Source: Gracilariopsis chorda
Taxonomy: Eukaryota > Rhodophyta > Florideophyceae > Gracilariales > Gracilariaceae
Assembly: GCA_003194525.1 (NCBI GenBank)
Contig: NBIV01000145.1
Location: forward strand, 124,001 to 188,000
Direction: 5' to 3'
DNA length: 64,000 bases
Shown: piece after piece, positions 56,728 through 64,000 of the stretch
Layout: every line of letters starts with the position of its first letter
How positions within the stretch are numbered: the stretch's first letter is position 1
Translations under genes and position numbers: made by a program
The notes under the pieces: model-generated
Seen by the model: only the letters and a program-made list of their open reading frames with translations
Databases searched by the model: none
Told to the model about the DNA's origin: nothing

Positions 56728-58287
56728 ATGCGCCTGTCTAACTGGCGCTGGCTTGGTCCAATTCCCGCCGCCTTCGTTCTTCAAGCTGTGTTCGGCCTCC
56801 AGTTTGCTAACGGCGTGTTTGCCTCCCTGCTCAACGATGTGACTTTCACACAGGCGTTGGGCGTTTCGGCCCTTTTCGTGTCGCTCGGAATCACCGCGTT
56901 TGGAATCCTTCTCTACTATGCGTCCCACCCGACGCACCACCACAACGTGCCACGCGCCATAACGGTGCTAGGTTCACTGGCCATCGCTGCGCAGAGCCTC
57001 GTGGCGTACGGGCTTGTGAAGCGCAATTCGGCGCTGGTGTACTTTGCCAGCGTGCTGCAGGGCACTGGCGCCGGCGCCATCTACGTCGTCGGAATCATCG
57101 TCGTGCAGGACTGGGTGCCCGAGTCACCCGGTATGCTGACCGGTGTGAGCCTGCTTTTCGGCGGCGCCGGGGCGCTGTTTGGCATCTACGCTTTTGAGGC
57201 GTTGGTCGACGTTATGGGTGCTGCTATCCCGGCTATGACCGTCGCCAGTCTGGCTGCCGGGCTCGTTTCTCTCAGCGCTGCCATGTTTATCGAACGCCCT
57301 CCAACGGGGTGGTGCCCAGTGGCTGAGATTTTCGACCCGCAAAGTACCATGACACTGAATGACGCGCGAAAGGCGCGTCGCACACCAAGCTGCTCCGAGC
57401 GCACACCGCTCGTCAGCACCTCCTCCACCACCACCACCACCACCAGTTTGTCGGCTCCGTGTGCAAGCGGCGTTGGTGATGACAACAGCGCTGCTGAATG
57501 TGGTAGTACTAGCGGCGCCACGGATTACTGTACCATTCAGTTAGGAGAAGCGCATGCGTGCGTCTATAAAGAGCACGACACCAAAGTTGAATTGTGCTCC
57601 TCCAGACTATCGTGCGGTGACATTCTGATGGACGTTTCTTTTGCGCATGTTTTCGTGTGCGTGTTTGTGGCGGCGGGGCCCGGGTACGGATTTGTGATTT
57701 CGTACCCGCTCATGCTGCACGAACTGTTCGGGCAGTCGTTGTCGAGCGCGAACCAAATGCTGTGTTACGCCACGTTTTTCGGGATTGTCGGGCGTCTGGC
57801 ATTGGGTTTTGCGAGCGACGTGATTTCATCGCACAGCTGCTCCTCCTCCTCCTCCAATTCGTACGCGCCAAACATTGACGGATCCAAGATGACCAACACG
57901 TTCATTCTACTAGTGCAGGTGGTGTCGCTGGCGGTGATGCCAGTGGCCATAGCATACCGCGTAGTGTGGGTGTTCAACGTGGGGGTGTTTGGCGTTTTCA
58001 TTGCGTTCAACGGGGGAGCGGTTGTGTCGGCGTGCCTGGCGCGCGATGTGTTCGCGGCGGAGAACTGTACGCTTGCGTTCGCGCTGCTGGGCGTGGCGAT
58101 TGGGATTGCGCGCGCGCTGTTCTCGGTGGTGCTGGCGGGGTGCGAGGACGGTGAGTATGGGTGGTACATTGAGGTTTCTCTGGTGGTTTCGGTAATTGGG
58201 GCTTTGAGCTCGTATTTCATTGAGCCCTGTAAGCGCGTATACGACGGTGAAGCTGGACGTGCGCTGTTTACTGAGTCGGAAATGTGA
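56728..58287 (+). CDS. Major facilitator transporter, copy 1
   Basis: 519 residues with about 12 hydrophobic segments, split by a long polar loop (about 200-290, containing Ser/Thr runs). The first half has FVLQAVFGLQFANGVFASLL, then QGTGAGAIYVVGIIVVQDWV and PESPGMLTGVSLLFGGAGAL. The W(V/F)P...G..TG block is typical of MFS members of the oxalate/formate and monocarboxylate type. It shares WVPES.G..TGV, LFGIY, GA.IPAM and PP.GW.P with copy 2 (61802-63376), so they are paralogues. Plasma- or organelle-membrane transport of a small organic anion is a guess; the substrate cannot be read. Confidence 0.85.
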   Translation: MRLSNWRWLGPIPAAFVLQAVFGLQFANGVFASLLNDVTFTQALGVSALFVSLGITAFGILLYYASHPTHHHNVPRAITVLGSLAIAAQSLVAYGLVKRNSALVYFASVLQGTGAGAIYVVGIIVVQDWVPESPGMLTGVSLLFGGAGALFGIYAFEALVDVMGAAIPAMTVASLAAGLVSLSAAMFIERPPTGWCPVAEIFDPQSTMTLNDARKARRTPSCSERTPLVSTSSTTTTTTSLSAPCASGVGDDNSAAECGSTSGATDYCTIQLGEAHACVYKEHDTKVELCSSRLSCGDILMDVSFAHVFVCVFVAAGPGYGFVISYPLMLHELFGQSLSSANQMLCYATFFGIVGRLALGFASDVISSHSCSSSSSNSYAPNIDGSKMTNTFILLVQVVSLAVMPVAIAYRVVWVFNVGVFGVFIAFNGGAVVSACLARDVFAAENCTLAFALLGVAIGIARALFSVVLAGCEDGEYGWYIEVSLVVSVIGALSSYFIEPCKRVYDGEAGRALFTESEM

Positions 58288-58823
58288 GTTGTTGTTTTTT
58301 GGCTGTGGTTGTTGTGGTTTAGAAGCTAATGGGGTTGTATAGTAATGGAGTACGGTGTAGTTTTTGGGTAGATTAGTTTACTTTTTGTACCGTTGTAGTA
58401 AAACGGAAAGCCTTTTGTTTGATTACAAGCCACAAGCTGCGGCGCCAAGTGCTCGTTGCGCGCACATACGGCGGCACGCGTGACGGCGCAGTGATGCAAG
58501 CGCGTGACGACGAGCGCGCGCGCGTGCAGCGCGTCGTGACCATGCGCCAGCAAACGTGCGGCGGGCAGCGCGCGCGTGTGTATGATACGGGGGCGCGATC
58601 TAACCGCCGAAGAGCACGCCAGCGAGTGATGCATGCGTGTTGCAAAATGGGCGGCTCGGGCTGACAATGCGCCTAAACCGATCTGTTGCGCGCGTATGAT
58701 ACAGTACAAACGTTTTTTGGCGCGTGGCTGCGATAATGAGTGCCTGTAATCGTGAACGTTCTGCGCGCACATCCGTGACGCGTGACGCCGAGCGCGAACA
58801 ACAACAATGGCTGTACCAGCCGT

Positions 58824-58861
58824 GTTCAGTGAAACGTGTAGACGTACACGTTTCACTGAAC
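58824..58861. repeat. Perfect 17-bp hairpin
   Basis: Arms 58824-58840 and 58845-58861 are exact reverse complements with a GACG loop. Confidence 0.9.
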
Positions 58862-59116
58862 CTGACGGTCAGAGTGTCAATAGAGCACCGCCGGCGGCTC
58901 TGGCTGACCTCGTGCGGGGGTCAAGCCGCCAGGCCCTACCCCGCGTTTTTCAGACGGTCGCACGTCTCTACGCGCCGAGCAGTGTCACCAGTGCCTTCGG
59001 CGTGGGGCGGCGCCGCCGCACACGCTTCACTTGACAGCATCGTGTGGCGCGCGCAGCCGGACGGCGCGGCCCGAGCCACTGGTTGGCCATCCGCCAGCGC
59101 ACGCCATTTTGGGAGC

Positions 59117-59141
59117 GCCGCAGTGACGCCGTCACTGCGGC
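59117..59141. repeat. 12-bp palindrome around TGACG
   Basis: GCCGCAGTGACG and its exact reverse complement, separated by one base. It could be a regulator site, because it pairs two TGACG half-sites. Confidence 0.8.
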
Positions 59142-59614
59142 CGCGCGTCACACATGCGCCGCTGCTTATGGCTCATATCTGTTGCTGGATTCAGCGGTAG
59201 CGGGCGAGTGGCGCGCGAAATGTATAGTGTGTGGAAGTTTATTGCTTAAGGAAGGAGAGACTGCTTGCCTGTATATAGTATCCGGTAGGTATCCGCTGGT
59301 CCGGAAGGGTCGCATTCTACAGTAGCGATTATGCATCCGATTATTCGCAGCTCACGTGCACGTATTTGCGTGTCGGTGCAAACTGTAGTGACAATATCAC
59401 GCGTGTCCCATTTGTAAGCGCCGTTGCTGCGCCCGTGGCGCCTGTGTGCGCCAGAGCCATGCGCGCGCCATGCTGTCTGCACCCGCTGTCCACCTCGCAC
59501 AGCTGTTCGCCCACGTGGCACCGTGTCGCCATCCCGCTGTGATCATCACCGCCGCCGCCCCCCCGCCGCCGCCGCCGCGCACCCCGCCGTGCGCGACACC
59601 ACACGCCCACCGAC

Positions 59615-61141
59615 ATGCTGCACGATCCTCTTCGCGCGCTCATGCGCGGCTGCCGCCGAGCTCCGAAGCAGCCCGCCCCGAAGCAGCCCGCCCCGGAGCA
59701 GCCCGCCCCGGAGCAGCCCGCCCCGGAGCGCGCGGCCCCAGCCGCGCCTCCGCCCGCACCCACCTTCGCCGAGCTGCTGCCGGACGCGCGCATCCAAAGC
59801 GCGCTGCACGCGCTGCAAGTACGCGCGCCCACCGCCATTCAGGCCGCCGTCATACCGCACTTTCACACCAATGACGTGCTGGCCGTCGCCCCCACCGGCT
59901 CTGGAAAGACGCTGTGCTACGTGCTTCCGCTGCTCACCCACCACCTGCAGCTCGCTCAGCGCCAGCAGCCGCCACGCTGCCATTCCGTCATTCTGGCGCC
60001 CACGCACGAGCTGGTCAACCAGATCGCGCGCGTGCTGGAAAGAGTGCTCAAGCTCACGCACACTCGCGCCCACGTGCGCGCCCTCAACTCCAAACAGGCG
60101 CTGGCCGCGTGGAACTCCGCCCCCAACGCCGTCAACTTTGTCATCGCCACGCCGCAGCGCCTTGTGGCCGCCGCCCAGCTGCTCAAGTCGTCCTCTTCAA
60201 CGCCCGACTTCATAGTGCTGGACGAGGCCGATGAGCTGCTGAGCGACAAATTTCTGCCGCAGGTGGACGACGCCTTGCACGTCTGCGGCGTCGTCAACAA
60301 AGCCAACAACCACAAGCATGGCTCGCAGCGCATGCACATGTTCTCGGCCACAATGGCGCCCGCGGTGGCGCACCTGGCGCGATGTCTCATGAACGACATG
60401 AAGCGCGTCACCGTGGGCGCCAGTGCGTACGGAGGCTCCTTTGCAGTGGATGAAGCTGTCAAGCATATTGAGCAGCGCTTCGTGTTTGTGGGCGGACGCG
60501 CCGAGCAGGGCAAGGTGATGGCGGTGCGCAATCTGCTGCGAAACGGGGTGCAGGCGCCTGTGCTGCTGTTCGTGCAGAGCAAGGAACGGGCGGCGCAGCT
60601 GTTCCGAGAACTGCTGTACGACGGCGTGCACGTGGATGCCATCCATTCGGACCGCACCGTTGCGGCACGCGAAACGGCGGTGCAGCGCTTTCGGGAGGGC
60701 AACACTTGGGTACTGATTGCGACGGACGTGCTGAGCAGGGGCCTGGACTTTCTGGCGGTGCGCACGGTCATCAACTACGATGTGCCGAGCTCGGCGGCGG
60801 CGTACGTGCATCGCATCGGGCGGTGCGGCCGGAACGGGCGCCATGGGGTGGCGTTGAGTCTGTTCACGGAGGAGGACCTCAAGCTGATCGGCGCGGTCGT
60901 GCGCGTGGCCAGGGCGAGCGGCGCGCTCGTTCCGGAGTGGCTGCTGCGCGCGGGCGGCCGCGTGCGCGCGGACGAAGTGCGCCGACTGGAGAGGAGGCCG
61001 CCGAAGCGCGCGGCCGTGGGGGGACCGAACATGGCGTCGGTGGGGGGGGGGCGGCGGAAGCGCCGACGCGTGCAGCCGCAGTCGCAGCAGCAGCCGCGTG
61101 GTGGCGCGCGCGGGGGGACGGAGGCGCGCGCTCATGATTGA
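59615..61141 (+). CDS. ROK1: DEAD-box RNA helicase, ROK1/DDX52 type
   Basis: 508 residues. A short N-terminus carries five PKQPA/PEQPA repeats (59668-59725). Q motif: APTAIQAAVIP. Motif I: APTGSGKT (about 92). Ia: APTHELVNQI. II: DEAD (203). III: SAT (244). V: ATDVLSRGLDF. VI: HRIGRCGRNG (399). The ROK1/DDX52 signature is in the second half: FVQSKERAAQLFRELLYDGV then HVDAIHSDRT. The family works in early small-subunit rRNA processing in the nucleolus. The C-terminus is Arg/Gly/Gln-rich and ends at the first unit of a tandem hairpin array. It lies between the two MFS paralogues, all on plus. Confidence 0.93.
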   Translation: MLHDPLRALMRGCRRAPKQPAPKQPAPEQPAPEQPAPERAAPAAPPPAPTFAELLPDARIQSALHALQVRAPTAIQAAVIPHFHTNDVLAVAPTGSGKTLCYVLPLLTHHLQLAQRQQPPRCHSVILAPTHELVNQIARVLERVLKLTHTRAHVRALNSKQALAAWNSAPNAVNFVIATPQRLVAAAQLLKSSSSTPDFIVLDEADELLSDKFLPQVDDALHVCGVVNKANNHKHGSQRMHMFSATMAPAVAHLARCLMNDMKRVTVGASAYGGSFAVDEAVKHIEQRFVFVGGRAEQGKVMAVRNLLRNGVQAPVLLFVQSKERAAQLFRELLYDGVHVDAIHSDRTVAARETAVQRFREGNTWVLIATDVLSRGLDFLAVRTVINYDVPSSAAAYVHRIGRCGRNGRHGVALSLFTEEDLKLIGAVVRVARASGALVPEWLLRAGGRVRADEVRRLERRPPKRAAVGGPNMASVGGGRRKRRRVQPQSQQQPRGGARGGTEARAHD

Positions 61142-61510
61142 GAGGCTCGTCTCAATGTGATGACCGGCAGCGGCGGCGAGCGCTGGTGATTGAGAGGCTC
61201 GTCTCAATGTGATGACCGGCAGCGGCGGCGAGCGCTCATGATTGAGAGGCTCGTCTCTCAATGTGATGAACAGAACCAAAGCTGTTGGTTGGCCTTTCCG
61301 CAGCACCCCATCACCATCGAGTGCGCTCAAGTTGTGATGATTGAGAGGCTCGTCTCTCAATGTGATGAACAGAACCAAAGCTGTTGGTTGGCCTTTCCGC
61401 AGCACCCCATCACCATCGAGTGCGCTCAAGTTGTGATGATTGAGAGGCTCGTCTCAATGTGATGAACAGAACCAAAGCTGTTGGTCCACTCCATCACCAT
61501 CGAGTACTGT
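61137..61510. repeat. Five tandem hairpin units after ROK1
   Basis: The hairpin core ATTGAGAG-GCTCGT-CTCTCAAT, or a shortened ATTGAGAGGCTCGTCTCAAT, recurs at 61137, 61189, 61241, 61340 and 61439. The spacing is 52, 52, 99 and 99 bp. Two unit types occur: a GC-rich 52-bp unit and a 99-bp unit containing CAGAACCAAAGCTGTTGG. The first copy includes the ROK1 stop codon (TGA in CATGATTGA). Confidence 0.9.
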
Positions 61511-61801
61511 ACGCTCAATTTGGCCAGCACACTCACATGCACGTGCTATCAGTTGTCTGGCCGCACACTTTTGTGGCCCCCAGTCGTCTCACAGAAAAAA
61601 AGATGCTCCGCCAACGGCGCGCGTGACGTCACTCGCGACGCGCGCGCGTGCGCCGTCACGCTGTATCTCAACGCATCCGCCGCCCGCCCCCCCCCCGTCC
61701 CTCCGCATCCTCCACAGCGCCGCCCCGCGCCTATTTGTACGTCGCCGCCTCTCCCCCCCCCCTCCCCCCCCGTCGCCGCCGCGCTCCGCGGCTGGCGCGC
61801 C
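61511..61801 (+). promoter_or_regulatory. Promoter and leader of the second MFS gene
   Basis: A perfect TGACGTCA box at 61624-61631 is followed by C runs (61686-61694 and 61752-61769) up to the ATG at 61802. No TATA box is evident. Confidence 0.5.
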
Positions 61802-63376
61802 ATGATCTCCCTGTCCTCCCTTTTGCTGCGCGATTATCGCTATGTCGTCCCCGTCCCCGCCTGCTTTCTGCTGCAGGCCCTCTTCGGTCTGCTCTACGCG
61901 CAGGGCGTCTTTGTCGCCCTCGTGCACACGCCCCAATACACACTCGCCATCGGTCTTGCTAGTTTCTTCGTCTCCGTTGGTATCACCCTCTCCGGCGTGT
62001 CCATGAGCAAGCTCGCATCCTCCTCCCCGTCGCACGCCCAGTCTGCCCCGGTGTACGCCGCGCTGGCCGGCAGCGTTGGACTCTCCGGCCAAACTGTGCT
62101 GGCGCTCGCCCTCGCTCTGGACAACGTGCACTTGCTTTACGCCGCTTCTGTGCTGTACGGCACCGGCTGTGGTTGCATCTACGTCGCGAGCGTCGATGTG
62201 TTGCAGGCTTGGGTGCCGGAGTCCCGCGGCTTCATCACCGGTGTCGGTATGTTGTGCGGCGCCGCCGGCTCTTTGTTCGGTATCTACATCTATCGCGCAC
62301 TTGTTGCAGCGCTTGGTGCGCCCATTCCGGCCATGGCCTTCGTGGGCGCCGTGTCCGCCGCGCTATCGTTTGCTGCCGCCCCAATGCTCAAGAAGCCGCC
62401 CGCAGGCTGGCATCCCGCCCGCGATCTGCGTGCAGGCGGTGATGAGGAGAACGCTCCGTTGCTCATCACACACGCAGCTCAGCGTGCGCTGCATTCGCCG
62501 CCTTCTGCACCTCACCCCGCCGTTATCAGCGTTCGAGATATTCTGCGGGACCGCTCGTTTTATATGCTGGTTGTTGCGTTTGCCGCAACTGTCGGCCCGG
62601 GTTTTGGGCTCGTCCTGGCTTATCAGACCATGCTTATCGATATGTTTGGCGCTGCCATTTCTGAAGCGAACAACTTGTTCTTCTGGATTACCTTTTCTGG
62701 GCTGGCGGGGCGACTGTTGGCCGGCATCGGCGTCGATGCTTTGGAAAGCGACGTTGGAAGTGCTCCGCGTCTCACCGGCGGCAAGCGTACCAATATGCTT
62801 TTGCTCCTTGTGCAGATTGCTGCTACCGCTTCGCTTCCTTTTTTCATTCGCGCCAACATGCTCTACGCGTTTACGGCTGCCTGCGCGCTGATTTACATCA
62901 CCTTTAGCGGAGGGCCGGTGGTGGCCGCCTGTTTGGTTGGCGCCGTTTTTGATCAGGTCAATGCTAGCTTGGCCTTTTCGTTGGTTGCGATTAGTATTGG
63001 CGCGGGCGACATGTTCTTCTCGTGGGTCGTTGCCATGTGCAGTGAATCCACCGCGTATCCACGCGTTTTGCACGACCGTCTTCCTCGCTTCCACGCAAGC
63101 GATTACAATTTGTTTCTGTGGTGCACTGTGATATGGTCACTTGCCGGACTCGTTGCCACGCATTTCATTTCCAGGTGTGACAAGCTTCGTGCCCAACCTG
63201 CTGCCGAATCGCCTGCGCAATCGTTTTCGTCCCCGTGCGGCGCTTCGTGTTCTAGGCACCGCCATTCCTCTGTTTCTTCTGTGGAAGACTTGTTCAGATC
63301 GCTTGGCAGAGCGGCGAAGCGCTCTGCTGATGAGACTAATATCAGAGTGTATACCGATATGTGGTCGGATACTTGA
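61802..63376 (+). CDS. Major facilitator transporter, copy 2
   Basis: 524 residues from the ATG at 61802; an upstream in-frame ATG (61481) falls in the leader and repeat tail and is less likely. About 12 membrane segments, for example FLLQALFGLLYAQGVFVALV, YGTGCGCIYVASVDVLQAWV and PESRGFITGVGMLCGAAGSL. A central polar loop lies at about 203-240 with an acidic GGDEENAPLL. The second half opens ISVRDILRDRSFYMLVVAFA. The cytosolic tail is Ser/Arg-rich. It is a paralogue of the gene at 56728-58287; the central loop and tail differ most. The family resembles oxalate/formate or monocarboxylate MFS carriers; the substrate is unknown. Confidence 0.87.
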   Translation: MISLSSLLLRDYRYVVPVPACFLLQALFGLLYAQGVFVALVHTPQYTLAIGLASFFVSVGITLSGVSMSKLASSSPSHAQSAPVYAALAGSVGLSGQTVLALALALDNVHLLYAASVLYGTGCGCIYVASVDVLQAWVPESRGFITGVGMLCGAAGSLFGIYIYRALVAALGAPIPAMAFVGAVSAALSFAAAPMLKKPPAGWHPARDLRAGGDEENAPLLITHAAQRALHSPPSAPHPAVISVRDILRDRSFYMLVVAFAATVGPGFGLVLAYQTMLIDMFGAAISEANNLFFWITFSGLAGRLLAGIGVDALESDVGSAPRLTGGKRTNMLLLLVQIAATASLPFFIRANMLYAFTAACALIYITFSGGPVVAACLVGAVFDQVNASLAFSLVAISIGAGDMFFSWVVAMCSESTAYPRVLHDRLPRFHASDYNLFLWCTVIWSLAGLVATHFISRCDKLRAQPAAESPAQSFSSPCGASCSRHRHSSVSSVEDLFRSLGRAAKRSADETNIRVYTDMWSDT

Positions 63377-64000
63377 TGCTGTGCACTGCGTTAGTTGTCA
63401 GTTTGGGGTCCTTGGCATCTTGATGCAAGCCATTCTCTCAACTCTGCACAACTTGGCGACTATCGCATGCCAAAGATTTTGTGGCTTTTTTTTTTTTTTT
63501 CTGCATGTAAGAAACAGTTCTCACTTGCAACCAGCTAGCGTTTGGAAAAGGCGCTGGCTGCTCTTTGCTTCTAACTGTCGACCGGCAAGTGTTGCTACTG
63601 GACTAGACCACCGTGAATCCATGGAGCTACCGTTGCAGCTAAACGGGTATTGTATTTGCATTATGGTATATAACCTGCGCGATAGTCACTGTATCTGGTG
63701 AGATATGGGACTGTGCAACTGCGATATGTGTACATGTGAAGCATCTCGCCGCCCCTGTTGGCTCTGAACTTCGACGGCAATCTCGTTTACAGCATGTCGT
63801 AGTACAAACTGACAATGTATCGTCGGAGTTACCGTTTGCACATATTGGTAAACTGATGAAGAACACAGTTAAAGGCATACGCCCGCTTTGTTGGTATATA
63901 ACCGCCGCAGCTGTTACCATGCAACACGAAGACAAATCAAACGCACTACGCATTTACAGCATACGAACCCGAAATGTGGCTCAAGTTTCGGCTATCGGAT
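63377..64000. other. No gene recognised; window end
   Basis: It holds a 15-T run (63486-63500) and two copies of TGGTATATAACC (63664-63675 and 63892-63903). No frame with a domain. Confidence 0.45.

Larger units (their letters stand above)
58288..59614. other. Spacer between MFS 1 and ROK1
   Basis: GC-rich, with several TGACG boxes and two perfect palindromes (58824-58861 and 59117-59141). The 158-codon plus frame at 58724-59200 runs through the first hairpin and has no domain. The last 100 bp are a C-rich leader for the helicase. Confidence 0.5.

Noticed and set aside
58724..59200. 158-codon plus frame between MFS 1 and ROK1
   Set aside because: It passes through a perfect hairpin and palindrome and has no domain; openness follows from GC richness.
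60197..61429. 410-codon minus-strand frame opposite ROK1 and the hairpin array
   Set aside because: Its repeats come from the hairpin array and the rest is antisense helicase sequence.
61481..61801. N-terminal extension of MFS copy 2
   Set aside because: It would encode low-complexity leader sequence; the membrane protein starts naturally at 61802.
1..64000. CRISPR arrays, rRNA and tRNA genes
   Set aside because: No regularly spaced direct-repeat array with unique spacers, and no tRNA T-arm or rRNA core sequence was seen on either strand.

Overview
The window looks nuclear and eukaryotic. Most genes are single open frames. Three have one very short phase-0 spliceosomal intron (66-73 bp). 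Genes sit in compact islands separated by decayed LTR retrotransposons. Intron-poor GC-rich gene islands beside Ty1/copia and Ty3/gypsy wreckage, plus secreted wall-type glycoproteins, would suit a multicellular red alga (Chondrus-like). That assignment is inference; no rRNA, organellar or lineage-specific marker is present.

Layout. 1-8.2 kb: decayed copia and gypsy pol fragments on the minus strand. 8.2-19.5 kb: a Helitron-type (PIF1-like) helicase frame interrupted by a 10.7-kb LTR element (LTRs 8568-9221 and 18631-19282). In that element gag and protease read on plus, while RT, RNase H, integrase and an unknown protein read on minus. 20.3-27.1 kb: a second gypsy element with LTRs, an extra ORF ahead of gag, and an integrase chromodomain. 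27.1-33.2 kb: two minus-strand secreted proteins that share one C-terminal cysteine domain with identical spacing. 33.8-40.4 kb: DPH3, an R2R3-MYB factor and a three-finger C2H2 protein. 40.4-43.5 kb: AT-rich, empty. 43.5-63.4 kb: a GC-rich island with a PAK-type kinase, a TMX-like thioredoxin membrane protein, SIN3, a decayed zinc-finger gene, and two MFS paralogues flanking a ROK1/DDX52 helicase.

The host genes form no single pathway: chromatin repression (SIN3), rRNA processing (ROK1), diphthamide/tRNA modification (DPH3), Rho-type signalling (PAK), ER redox (TMX) and transport (MFS). What links them is gene style. Many plus-strand genes have a C-rich, G-poor leader up to the ATG. Short hairpins recur between genes, and TGACG boxes recur near promoters in the GC-rich island. 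The best candidates for something undescribed are the paired secreted cysteine domain, the retroelement whose pol is split between strands, the extra ORF of the second gypsy element, and a kinase with two CRIB motifs.
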